Source: Polaribacter sp. NJDZ03 (GTDB taxonomy: Bacteria > Bacteroidota > Bacteroidia > Flavobacteriales > Flavobacteriaceae). From it: a stretch of 64,000 bases of DNA. The DNA lies in assembly GCF_019263805.1 (NCBI RefSeq), contig NZ_CP079195.1, forward strand, positions 3,087,001 through 3,151,000. Reading direction: 5' to 3'. The translations under genes were made by a program, and so were the position numbers. Numbering within the stretch: the stretch's first letter is position 1; every line of letters starts with the position of its first letter. Below are positions 54,014-62,967 of this stretch, piece by piece. Under the pieces are notes generated by a model. The model was not told the DNA's origin, did not search any database, and saw nothing but the letters and a program-made list of their open reading frames with translations.

Positions 54014-54898
54014 TTAACTTTGATTATAACCAAAACGTTTTAGTTGCGTTTTATCGCTACGCCAGTTTTTATTAACCTTTACATACAGTTCTATAAAAAC
54101 TTTTTTCTCGAAGAATTTTTCTAAATCTTTTCTTGCTTCTGCACCAACACGTTTTAGTGCAGACCCTTTATGGCCAATTATGATTCCTTTCTGAGTTTCT
54201 CTTTCTACCATAATAATAGAACGAATTCTAACAATATTTTCTTCCTCTATAAATTCTTCTGTTTCTACTTCTACAGAATACGGAATTTCTTTTTTGTAAT
54301 GCATTAGAATCTTTTCTCTAATTTTTTCATTTACAAAAAAACGTTCAGGTTTATCTGTTAATTGATCCTTCGGATAAAAAGCAGGACCTTCTGGTAATAA
54401 TTCCTTTATTTTATCGAAAACTGCAGGAACATTAAATTTCTCTAAGGCAGAAATTACAAACACTTCTGCATTCGGAACTTTATTTTTCCAGTACTCAATT
54501 TTTTCTTCTACTTCTTCCTGAGAAGATTTATCAATTTTATTTAAAAGTAAGATAACAGGTATTTCACTATGTATAATTCTTTTAAAGAAAGCTTCATTTT
54601 TTAATTCTTTTTCACCAACTTCTACCATATAGATAAGTATGTCTGCATCCTCGAAGGCAGATTTTACAAAATCCATCATAGAAGATTGCAGCTCGTAGGC
54701 AGGTTTTAAAATACCTGGCGTATCGGAAAAGACAATCTGAAAGTCGTCTTCATTTACAATTCCTAAGATTCTATGCCTTGTTGTTTGTGCCTTCGCTGTT
54801 ATGATAGACAGCTTTTCACCCACTAGGGCATTCATTAATGTTGATTTACCTACGTTAGGATTTCCTATAATATTTACAAAACCTGCTTTATGCGTCAT
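54014..54898 (-). CDS. era: Ribosome-assembly GTPase Era
   Basis: Binds the 3' end of 16S rRNA during 30S maturation. The protein is 294 residues. The G domain has [21 protein letters not shown] and NKIDK; the KH domain has GIIIGHKGSALKRVGAEARK, complete with the GxxG loop, and FIELYVKVNKNWR at the end. The start ATG is only 4 bp after a TATCTTTG promoter box, so its mRNA may be leaderless. Confidence 0.97.
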   Translation of the reverse strand: MTHKAGFVNIIGNPNVGKSTLMNALVGEKLSIITAKAQTTRHRILGIVNEDDFQIVFSDTPGILKPAYELQSSMMDFVKSAFEDADILIYMVEVGEKELKNEAFFKRIIHSEIPVILLLNKIDKSSQEEVEEKIEYWKNKVPNAEVFVISALEKFNVPAVFDKIKELLPEGPAFYPKDQLTDKPERFFVNEKIREKILMHYKKEIPYSVEVETEEFIEEENIVRIRSIIMVERETQKGIIIGHKGSALKRVGAEARKDLEKFFEKKVFIELYVKVNKNWRSDKTQLKRFGYNQS

Positions 54899-54902
54899 GG
54901 TG

Positions 54903-54910
54903 CAAAGATA
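54903..54910 (-). promoter_or_regulatory. Predicted -7 box for era, touching the start codon
   Basis: TATCTTTG matches TAnnTTTG and ends 4 bp before the ATG, so transcription should start at or within a few bases of the start codon. There is no good -33 element. Confidence 0.45.
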
Positions 54911-54975
54911 ATTCCTTTTTATATTTGATTAGAATTTAGTGTATTAAAAAATGTTTTAAAAAAATAAAAAAAAGT

Positions 54976-55007
54976 TTGGTCAGTTATTTAATTAAGTTGT
55001 ATATTTG
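54976..55007 (+). promoter_or_regulatory. Predicted promoter of the first initiator tRNA
   Basis: TTG at 54976-54978 and TATATTTG at 55000-55007 are spaced by 21 bp. The tRNA begins 69 bp past the box, leaving a leader that must be trimmed off. Confidence 0.6.
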
Positions 55008-55075
55008 CAGTCGGAAATAAGAGTCGATTTTATGATTCGAAAGTTAAAAGCTAAGTTGTTATTTTCGAAGTACAA

Positions 55076-55148
<73 letters not shown>

Positions 55149-55155
55149 CTATAAA

Positions 55156-55187
55156 AGAGTAATCAGCAATGATTACTCTTTTTTTTG
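55156..55187 (+). terminator. Terminator after tRNA-fMet copy 1
   Basis: A perfect 10-bp stem AGAGTAATCA / TGATTACTCT with a GCAA tetraloop is followed by a T8 run. It is the same as the one after copy 2. Confidence 0.9.
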
Positions 55188-55290
55188 CGTTAAATTTTTA
55201 TTTTTAAAGTTGGTTTTTGTGGATCAAGTATCAATAAAAAATATATTTATAATTTTTATTTAAAAAGATCGTAATTCTCTAATTAAGTTG

Positions 55291-55298
55291 TATGTTTG
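55291..55298 (+). promoter_or_regulatory. Predicted -7 box of the second initiator tRNA
   Basis: TATGTTTG matches TAnnTTTG and lies in the duplicated leader. Its -33 region lacks the TTG seen for copy 1, because the duplication ends near 55281. Confidence 0.5.
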
Positions 55299-55367
55299 CA
55301 GCCGGAAATAACTAATCGATTTTATGATTCGAAAGTTAAAAGCTAAGTTGTTATTTTCGAAGTACAA

Positions 55368-55440
<73 letters not shown>

Positions 55441-55447
55441 CTATCAA

Positions 55448-55478
55448 AGAGTAATCAGCAATGATTACTCTTTTTTTT
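55448..55478 (+). terminator. Terminator after tRNA-fMet copy 2
   Basis: It has the same 10-bp stem, GCAA loop and T-run as the copy 1 terminator. Confidence 0.9.
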
Positions 55479-55541
55479 GCGTTAAATTTAAATAAATTAA
55501 GCTTAAAAAGGATCAAGTCCAAAAGTTGTGGGATTTAGAAA

Positions 55542-55712
55542 TTAGGCATAAATATTTGAGAGTCTAAAAAGGAAAAATTTGATGTTTCTAACACCTCTAA
55601 ATTGTGCTCTAAATGCTTTTATTTTAGCATTAAACGATTCTGCAGAAGCATTTGTACTTCTATTGTCAAAATAGTTGATAATTAAGTACTGTCTGAAACT
55701 GTGTAAGTTTTA
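55542..55712 (-). pseudogene. Transposase remnant, C-terminal end (ISAon1-type)
   Basis: A minus-strand frame, closed by TAA upstream near 55712 and ending with a normal TAA at 55542-55544, encodes about 56 residues including NYFDNRSTNASAESFNAKIK and AFRAQFRGVRNIKFFLFRLS. This is the conserved C-terminus of transposases of the ISAon1 type (ISL3-like DDE). Everything upstream is missing and the regulator gene begins beyond. No terminal repeats were found. It marks an old insertion and deletion beside the tRNA genes. Confidence 0.8.
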
Positions 55713-55745
55713 AAATCTCAGGTTAATTAATCTTAACTATTTTTA

Positions 55746-57323
55746 TTAATTAGAAGTAGCAGTATCTTTAAAGCTTTCTATCAAATAATCTACCAATTTA
55801 AAATCTTCTTTTTTAACATTTAGCTTATTTGTAATTCTATATCTTTTACTCTCTACAGACCTAACAGATGTATTTAAAAAAACACCAATTTCTTTATTCT
55901 TAAACCCCATAAATAGATAGTAACATATAATTACTTCAGAAGGGTTTAACTCTGGATGTTTTAGAGACATTTTATTAAAAAACTCTACATTAAGATTATT
56001 TATTAAATCTAAATGATCTTCTCCTTTTTCTAAAAGAACAGAAGAGCTATGATGAATTTCTTTATGAAGATCTTTAATTTTACTTCTTTGATCGTCTATA
56101 TTTGTAATTGAAGAAATATTTTTAATCTCTTTCTTTAAATCTACTATATAATTTTCTAAACCTTTTACTTTTAACTTTAATTTGTCATGATTATTTTCAA
56201 TTAAAGAATATTCTTTTCTACGTTTTGTAAAATCACTTAAAATTCTTTTTAGACTCTTATATTTTATAGCTACGAAAATAATAGTTACAATTAATAAGGA
56301 TATTAAAAAAATAATCCAATTTCTATTTAAAATATTTTTATTTGTTTCTACTTCTAAAATTTTAGAATTTTCTAAAAAGGATTCACTAATATTAAAACTA
56401 GCATCAATATTTTCTTTAACTAAATTTTCATGGAGGTATTTAAGAGAGTCTATATAATTATTTTCATTTTTAGCATCTTTTAATTCCTTATAATAGTCTA
56501 TATAATAGGTGTAATAATTCTCTTTATCAGAATTGTTCATATAGGCATGCAACTCACCTGCTTTTTTTAAAGATAACAAAGCAGCGTCTAGTTTTTTTTC
56601 ACCTAAAAATTTTTCTACCATAATCAGTTTTAAAGTAACATCGTGTATGTTAAAAAGCAAAGGAGAAATAGTAGTATCGTTTTCTAGTGTTTTAAAAAGG
56701 GCGTAATATTTATCACGATTTATATCATCATCTAGGTAACTAAAATTTAAAGTTGTCATAAACAATGCATATAAATAGTAGAAAGAATCATCTTTTATAG
56801 AGCTATAATAATCTAATTTAGGCAGAATTAAATCGTTGCTTTTTTTATAATTCTTGTTATAAAGTTCAATGTAAGCCTTCATTTGCATTACATCTGTTAA
56901 TCCATCTTTGTTTTTATCCTTAGTATAAAACTCTTCTGCCTTTTTAAGATAATTTAAAGAGCTGGTCTCTTTTTTTACAATATATAAGTTATAGAACAAC
57001 TCTATACTTGCAGCACCAGCTAACTCGTAATTTTCTTCTTTTTCTGCATATTTTAAAGAAAGAATATTATAATGATATATCTCTGCCTGACGATTTAAAT
57101 GACTACTTAATACTGCCTTAAGATGATAGTATTTTGCAATTTGTCCTTTAATATTTTCTTCTAAAGGTTTAGGTATGGAATCTAAAAATTTTTCTGATAT
57201 CCTTGGATAATTATCCATTCTATTACTTGCAGAATCTAGATACCTTAAATAAATATTATCAGTTTTTTGCGCATAGCATTGAACACTTAAAAGAAAAAAG
57301 AAAAACCTAAATAAATTTGACAC
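55746..57323 (-). CDS. TPR-sensor regulator with LuxR-type HTH, membrane-anchored
   Basis: A 525-residue protein. A signal peptide (FRFFFFLLSVQCYAQ), TPR-like helical repeats in the periplasm (about 30-320), one TM helix (about 330-348, NWIIFLISLLIVTIIFVAIK), a cytoplasmic coiled coil (about 355-440), and a C-terminal HTH (about 455-515; LNPSEVIICYYLFMGFKNKE, IGVFLNTSVRSVESKRYRI) occur in order. This is the flavobacterial plan for envelope-to-DNA signalling without a kinase. The start is GTG (57321-57323). It is divergent from the T9SS propeller gene across 282 bp, so that gene is a likely target. Confidence 0.85.
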   Translation of the reverse strand: MSNLFRFFFFLLSVQCYAQKTDNIYLRYLDSASNRMDNYPRISEKFLDSIPKPLEENIKGQIAKYYHLKAVLSSHLNRQAEIYHYNILSLKYAEKEENYELAGAASIELFYNLYIVKKETSSLNYLKKAEEFYTKDKNKDGLTDVMQMKAYIELYNKNYKKSNDLILPKLDYYSSIKDDSFYYLYALFMTTLNFSYLDDDINRDKYYALFKTLENDTTISPLLFNIHDVTLKLIMVEKFLGEKKLDAALLSLKKAGELHAYMNNSDKENYYTYYIDYYKELKDAKNENNYIDSLKYLHENLVKENIDASFNISESFLENSKILEVETNKNILNRNWIIFLISLLIVTIIFVAIKYKSLKRILSDFTKRRKEYSLIENNHDKLKLKVKGLENYIVDLKKEIKNISSITNIDDQRSKIKDLHKEIHHSSSVLLEKGEDHLDLINNLNVEFFNKMSLKHPELNPSEVIICYYLFMGFKNKEIGVFLNTSVRSVESKRYRITNKLNVKKEDFKLVDYLIESFKDTATSN

Positions 57324-57605
57324 AAAAATATATTAAAAAAATTACTATTAAAATCGCTTTCAACAAAAGTACTAAAGCAAAAAGAAAAAGCAAGATATAA
57401 TTACTTTTATCATTTCGTTGAAAAACGAATTATTATATAATAAAAAAAACACCTACCTACCTTGTATAGCCTTAAAAAAACCTATTTAACTATGTTTGCG
57501 TAGTTAATGCGTAGTCTTATTTTACTCTGTCTCAATGTTTTCATAATACAAAATCAAATAAAAAGAAGATATTTGTGTTAACATTTTTTTAACACAAAAT
57601 AAAAC

Positions 57606-60600
57606 ATGAAAAATACAGTACACAAAGTATATTTTATTTTATTTTTTATTGGCTGCATTCAAGTAAACGCACAAAAAATAAATTATAAAAAAGAGGCCTC
57701 CAAAGAAAATAGTAATTTCTTTGAGATTGTAAATAAAACTAGAGCGCAGTTTGTAGAAAAAAGAAGAAATTCTAAAACTGTAGAAACTAGATTAGAAAAG
57801 AAAACTAGAAAAATATTTGAACGTTGGGCTTGGAGCTGGAAAGATAGAGTAAACTCTAACGGTACATTCCCTAAGAACCAAGTTAATAAAGAAGAGTATT
57901 TAAATTTACTAGTAAATAATTCTAATACAAGCGCTAGAACTTCTTCTACTACAAAAGCTAAAACGGCCTCTACAACAAAACCTTGGTTACAAATAGGACC
58001 AACAGCAATTGTAAACAAAAATGAGAACTTTGATTACCCAGGACCTGGTAGAGTTGATGTTGTGGCTGTAGATCCTAATAATGATAATATTATGTATGTA
58101 GGTACGCCTGCAGGTGGTTTATGGAAAACTTCAAATAAAGGAGCTACTTGGGTGCCAAAAACAGATAATTTGGCTGGTATGGGCGTTACAGATATCTTAA
58201 TTCATCCAAACAATACAAATATTCTTTATATGGCAACTGGAGATAGAGATAGTGGTCATATTAGTTCTATAGGTTTATTTAAATCTACAGATGCTGGAGA
58301 CACTTGGACTGTTGTACCAGATTTTAGTTTTTCATTAAGTCAAAATGAGTACATTAGAGATATTGCATTCGCTACAAATAATCCATCAATTTTATACGCT
58401 TTAACAAATGATAGAATAAGAAAGTCTACAAATAATGGAGATACTTGGACCGACGCTACATTTACGCACCCATATAGTTATAATGAAGAATTTCAATCAT
58501 TGGTTATTCACCCAAATGATCCGAACAAAATTGTGGTTTCTGATGTCTGGGGAGGAATATGGTATTCTACTAATGCCGGAGTTAGTTTTATACAACACCC
58601 TGTTCTAAAGGCAGCAGCACCAGCAGTAGCAGGAGACTACCCTACAGTAAATAAATTAAGACTTGCATCTACGCCAGCAGATACAGAGTATTTTTATGGA
58701 ATAGATCAAAATGGTTATTTTAAAAAATATTATTTTGATTTTGATAATACTGCTGCAGACTTAGTTAAATCTATACATGTTACAGCACTTATTAACGGTA
58801 CTCCTACTCCTTTTGATTCTCAACAAGGGTATATACAATGTATTGCTGTTTCGCCAACAAACCCAATGAATTTAATGGTTGGTGGTGTACAAGGATGGAA
58901 ATCTACAGATAATGGAAATACTTTTTCTCCTGTTTTAAATGCATATACTAACCCAGCACCAGAAGATCAAATTCACGTACATGCAGATCATCACTTTTTA
59001 TTATTTAAAGATAATTCTACTATTATTAACGGAAATGACGCAGGACTTAGAATGGGGTCTTTCTCACCAACTTCAGAAGCAGATTTCCCAGATATTTCTA
59101 GTGGCTTAATTATTACACAATCTTATAATATTGCTATTACACATGGTTTAAATGGTGATGATTACATGATGGCTAATCAAGATAATGATGGTTTTTCTAA
59201 AGTATATAAAAATGGAGTTCAACAATGGGTTGCTGCAGTAGCAGGAGACGGAACAGGTACAGCTATTGATATAGAAAACCCTGCTATTAGATATTTAGGA
59301 GGAACCAATGGTCAATTAAACAGAACAGATGATGGTTATGCGCTACATTATGAAAATGCAATACAAGTATTACCTTCAGATGCAACCAATGCAGCATTTA
59401 TTTCTCCATTAGCATTACACCCTACTGATGCCGCAACTATTTATGCGGGGCACGGAGATGTTAAAAAAGCTACAAATAGAGGTGGTGTTGGTATTAGCGA
59501 TTGGACCATGCTTAACTCTGGCTTAACAAAAACAGAATTTCTAGATGTTTCTCTAAACAATTCTTCTGTTAGAATATTTGCAATTGGAGAAATTGCAGAA
59601 GCTTCTACACTTAAAAGAAGTATAGATGATGGTGCAACTTGGTCTACAATTACAAGTCCTGCTGGTGTAACAATTAATAGTATATATGGTGTACCTAACA
59701 CCAATACGGTTTATGCAACCGTAAAAAGTTACGAAGCCGGTAAAAAGGTGTATAAGAGTTTAGATAATGGAAATACTTGGACTAATATAAGTAGTGATTT
59801 ACCTAACATAACTATGTTTAAAGTTATTTTAGACCCAAATAAAACGAATGAAACAATCTATCTAGGAACTGAAATTGGTGTCTACTTTACAGACAACTCA
59901 ACAACTAATTGGTCTAAATTAGGAACCGGTTTACCAAACGTAAGAATAAGCGATATTAAAATAAGTGCAAATAATGGTAACGTATACGTAGGTACTTTTG
60001 GTAGAGGTATGTGGGTATATAATGATCAAAAATATTTTGATAATATTTTTGATAACAACTGGCTAACAACTAACAATTGGGAAGGCAATACAATACCAAC
60101 CGCTACAGACGATGTTTTAATTAAAGGTACAGAGAATGTTACCGTAAATACAGATGGAGCTATCACAAAATCTTTAGAAATTTTAGATGGAGCACTTTTA
60201 ACTATTGATAAAACAAGAGATTTAACTGTGCAAAATGATTTTACTTCTACTTCTACAAATAGCGTTTTACAAATAAATTCTGATGCTGCAGATAGTGGTG
60301 TATTAATTGTAAAAGGAAACAGTACTGGTAACATAACTTATGTAAGAGGTGGTTTATTAGCTACTCAATGGAGTCTTATTACGCCTACTGTAACAGGACA
60401 AAAAGTAAAAGATTTTGCTTTAAATACAGCTAATGATATCAGAAAAAACACAAACACAGGTACAGATCCAAACAGATATGCAATTGCAAAATATAATGAT
60501 GCAAATGCAACCGGTGAAAAATGGGAATATTTTGATGTAAATGTAGGTGCCGCAGTAGCATTTGAAAAGGGTAATGGATATTCTGTTTCTAGAGGAACCG

Positions 60601-61655
60601 ATGGAGAAGTTACTTTTACGGGAAATTTACAAACAAATACCTTAAATGTTTCTGCTACACATGGTAAATGGATGGCAATAGGTAATCCCTATACAGCATT
60701 TTACCCAGCAAATAAAGGTACTTCTGGAGATTTTATACAAGATAATATTGCTAAATTAGCTATAGATGCTCCTGCAGTTTATGTTTGGGAAAATAGCCAA
60801 GCGAAATATGTTGCTTACTCCGCAGAATCTACAACGACTAAAGTATTAGCTCCAGGTCAAGGATTTTTTATAAAAATGAAACCTTCTGGAACCGATGAAA
60901 TGGTTGTTTTTAATAACACTAAAATAGGAACTAAAACAGCGCTTACAGGAAATCGTACTTTTAATAAAAGTGCAGAAACAACATCTTATATAAAATTATA
61001 TGTTGCTAAAGGAAACCTAAAAGTAAATACAGATGTTTTATTTTCTGAAAATGCAACTGTAGGTTTTGATGCAGGTAGAGATATCATCAATTTTAATTCT
61101 TCAGAATTTGATTTAACAACTAAATTGTTAGATAATGCTACAGATACAGATTATACAATTCAAACAATACCTAATAACAATTATGAAAACCAAGTAATTT
61201 CTTTAAACCTTAAAGGTAAAGCAAATGAGAAAATTACTTTTTCTGCATTAAATAGTAATTTACCAGAAGGAATGAAGGTTTACTTAGAAGATAAAGAAAC
61301 TGGTAGCTCTTATGAGTTAAGCGATACCAAAAACTATACCTTAACTTTAAGTAGTGATGTTAGTGGTTTTGGACGTTTTTATGTACATTTTTCTACACGG
61401 GCTTTAAGTGTAATTTCTAATGATGTAACAAAAATTCAGATTTATAATCAGAATAATTTCTTACAAATAAAAGGAGCAAATGCAAGAGCTTTAAAAATTG
61501 ATTTATTTGATCTTAATGGCAAAGTTATTTTAAATCAAAACCAATCCACAGATAAATACAGTCCTATTAATTTAAGTAGTTTTTCTAAAGGAGTTTACTT
61601 AGTTAAAGTTACTACCGAAGGAAAATCTGTTTCTAAAAAAATAATTATAGACTAA
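57606..61655 (+). CDS. Secreted Asp-box propeller protein with T9SS type A sorting domain
   Basis: A 1349-residue exported protein. A signal peptide (about 1-22, ending VNAQ), then a large sortilin/BNR-like propeller region (about 125-810) with Asp-box motifs: KTSNKGATW, KSTDAGDTW, KSTNNGDTW, KSTDNGNTF, RSIDDGATW and KSLDNGNTW. Next, a beta-rich region (about 815-1270) and the C-terminal T9SS sorting domain (about 1275-1349; LFDLNGKVILNQNQSTD, SFSKGVYLVKVTTEGKSVSK). It is probably displayed on or released from the cell surface and binds or degrades polymers; no catalytic residue set was identified. A 55-residue gene follows at 18 bp. Confidence 0.9.
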   Translation: MKNTVHKVYFILFFIGCIQVNAQKINYKKEASKENSNFFEIVNKTRAQFVEKRRNSKTVETRLEKKTRKIFERWAWSWKDRVNSNGTFPKNQVNKEEYLNLLVNNSNTSARTSSTTKAKTASTTKPWLQIGPTAIVNKNENFDYPGPGRVDVVAVDPNNDNIMYVGTPAGGLWKTSNKGATWVPKTDNLAGMGVTDILIHPNNTNILYMATGDRDSGHISSIGLFKSTDAGDTWTVVPDFSFSLSQNEYIRDIAFATNNPSILYALTNDRIRKSTNNGDTWTDATFTHPYSYNEEFQSLVIHPNDPNKIVVSDVWGGIWYSTNAGVSFIQHPVLKAAAPAVAGDYPTVNKLRLASTPADTEYFYGIDQNGYFKKYYFDFDNTAADLVKSIHVTALINGTPTPFDSQQGYIQCIAVSPTNPMNLMVGGVQGWKSTDNGNTFSPVLNAYTNPAPEDQIHVHADHHFLLFKDNSTIINGNDAGLRMGSFSPTSEADFPDISSGLIITQSYNIAITHGLNGDDYMMANQDNDGFSKVYKNGVQQWVAAVAGDGTGTAIDIENPAIRYLGGTNGQLNRTDDGYALHYENAIQVLPSDATNAAFISPLALHPTDAATIYAGHGDVKKATNRGGVGISDWTMLNSGLTKTEFLDVSLNNSSVRIFAIGEIAEASTLKRSIDDGATWSTITSPAGVTINSIYGVPNTNTVYATVKSYEAGKKVYKSLDNGNTWTNISSDLPNITMFKVILDPNKTNETIYLGTEIGVYFTDNSTTNWSKLGTGLPNVRISDIKISANNGNVYVGTFGRGMWVYNDQKYFDNIFDNNWLTTNNWEGNTIPTATDDVLIKGTENVTVNTDGAITKSLEILDGALLTIDKTRDLTVQNDFTSTSTNSVLQINSDAADSGVLIVKGNSTGNITYVRGGLLATQWSLITPTVTGQKVKDFALNTANDIRKNTNTGTDPNRYAIAKYNDANATGEKWEYFDVNVGAAVAFEKGNGYSVSRGTDGEVTFTGNLQTNTLNVSATHGKWMAIGNPYTAFYPANKGTSGDFIQDNIAKLAIDAPAVYVWENSQAKYVAYSAESTTTKVLAPGQGFFIKMKPSGTDEMVVFNNTKIGTKTALTGNRTFNKSAETTSYIKLYVAKGNLKVNTDVLFSENATVGFDAGRDIINFNSSEFDLTTKLLDNATDTDYTIQTIPNNNYENQVISLNLKGKANEKITFSALNSNLPEGMKVYLEDKETGSSYELSDTKNYTLTLSSDVSGFGRFYVHFSTRALSVISNDVTKIQIYNQNNFLQIKGANARALKIDLFDLNGKVILNQNQSTDKYSPINLSSFSKGVYLVKVTTEGKSVSKKIIID

Positions 61656-61673
61656 CCTCTTAATACAGAAAAC

Positions 61674-61841
61674 ATGAATATTAAAAGTGAAAATAAAATA
61701 GATAGAAAAGAAGCTTTAGAAAAGATAGGGAAATATGGCAAGTATGCCGCGTTAACCGCTTTAGGTACTTACATGATTTTAAGTCCGCAAAAAGCACAAG
61801 CCTCATCTGCGCTTCCAGAAAATCCTGGAGTAGGATTTTAA
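61674..61841 (+). CDS. Small 55-residue protein downstream of the T9SS propeller gene
   Basis: ATG at 61674-61676 to TAA at 61839-61841. The start MNIKSENKIDRKEALEKIGK is basic, then YGKYAALTALGTYMILSPQK is a hydrophobic segment, then AQASSALPENPGVGF. The layout looks like a twin-Arg-free signal peptide with an AQA-S cleavage site leaving a short Gly/Pro tail, or a membrane microprotein. I have seen similar short proteins next to large T9SS proteins in Flavobacteria. Its role is unknown. It shares the propeller gene's transcript and ends at a strong terminator. Confidence 0.75.
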   Translation: MNIKSENKIDRKEALEKIGKYGKYAALTALGTYMILSPQKAQASSALPENPGVGF

Positions 61842-61850
61842 TCCATTCTT

Positions 61851-61886
61851 AAAACTCGATACTAGAAATAGTATCGAGTTTTTTAT
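61851..61886 (+). terminator. Terminator of the T9SS propeller operon
   Basis: A 13-bp perfect stem AAAACTCGATACT / AGTATCGAGTTTT with a 6-nt loop is followed by a T-run. It lies 9 bp past the small ORF's stop and supports that ORF being real. Confidence 0.9.
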
Positions 61887-62011
61887 TATAATACAGCCTT
61901 AAAATAAGTTTACATGTACTTTTAAGCTATCCTAAAAATAATAGATTCATTTTATTAACAACCCTATTTATACCTAAGCTGTTAATAAAACAAAACTTCT
62001 CATATTTTTTA

Positions 62012-62131
62012 ACAATTGCAAATTATTTAAGTTTTATTAAAGTTGCTGAACAATTATTCACAGAACAGCAAGCAATTTATAAATCTATTAGAAATTTAGA
62101 AGAAGACTATAATGCTACTTTCTTTTTTTAA
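62012..62131 (+). pseudogene. Possible LysR-type regulator fragment in decayed DNA
   Basis: The frame reads IANYLSFIKVAEQLFTEQQA then IYKSIRNLEEDYNATFF and stops at TAA. The pattern resembles the N-terminal HTH of LysR proteins (FxKVAE...LFxTQQAxSKSIxxLEEDLxATLF) with about 8 residues missing after VAEQ. The rest of the 1.1-kb gap (61887-62967) shows no convincing gene. A second short coding-like trace near 62370-62450 (EARIIGFGIEDIIVEPLKK) may be from a receiver domain, but is weaker. Confidence 0.35.
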
Positions 62132-62815
62132 AAAATCTGATTTAATAAAGTTTTTAATGAGAACTACTTTTGAAAATTGTCTTATAGCTAAAGTAAATTC
62201 CAAATTTAAAATAGAATTTCTAAATTCGAAATTTCGGAATCTTAGAAGAGAAAACACCAACCGAAAATGACTATTTAGTAAATTTATAAAAGTTGAAATT
62301 GGTTTAGTTACAAGCACTAAAAATTACACTTTTAAAAAGGGGATTATTAGTTAAGAAGCCTTACTAGAAATTCTGTTTATGAGGCAAGAATTATAGGTTT
62401 TGGTATTGAAGATATTATAGTAGAACCTCTAAAAAAAATATCACATTAAAAAACACAATACTTTATAATGGTAAACGGTATAGAAGTCATTAAAATTAAT
62501 CTTTTCCATAGCCTCTGTAGTACTTTATCCTTTTTAATAACACATTGTGTTAATAGATTTTTCACGACCTCTTAAAGCGTTTATTTCTGTATCTACTAAA
62601 GTTGTTTTTAATTTCTTCTTAGCTTACCTGTATAGAAAATTTATTGATGTATATTTTTAATTCTTATCATAATCTAAATGAATATCTAACTATCTTTTAA
62701 GTGTTTTTTATATGGCTGATTTTAGTATGTTCTAAAATAAATAGTGAGTTCTAATTCGTTTTAAATTGCTTTTAAAAATCTTATGGTTTTATAAGTATGT
62801 GAAACTTAAACAAAA

Positions 62816-62849
62816 AAAATCTCCGGTTAATTAATTAACCGGAGATTTT
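62816..62849. terminator. Perfect 34-bp palindrome in a gene-poor stretch
   Basis: The sequence is exactly self-complementary over 34 bp, centred at 62832/62833, with core CTCCGGTTAATTAA on the left half. It could form a 15-bp stem. It is far from any plus-strand gene but could be a residual terminator. Confidence 0.6.
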
Positions 62850-62928
62850 AAAATTTACACACTTTATAAGAAAGTGCTATTGATAATTATATTTAGCTTT
62901 AAAACTTTTCCTATATAGTTTTATAAAA

Positions 62929-62959
62929 CTACACCTCTATTTTTAAAATAGAGGTGTAG
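62929..62959 (-). terminator. Terminator of the last T9SS gene
   Basis: A 15-bp stem, CTACACCTCTATTTT against AAAATAGAGGTGTAG, ends 9 bp past the gene's stop on the minus strand. Confidence 0.8.
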
Positions 62960-62967
62960 AGTATTTG

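Noticed and set aside
62096..62317. 73-codon minus-strand frame in the decayed gap
   Set aside because: Biased AT-rich composition, no recognisable pattern, and opposite in direction to the LysR-like trace.
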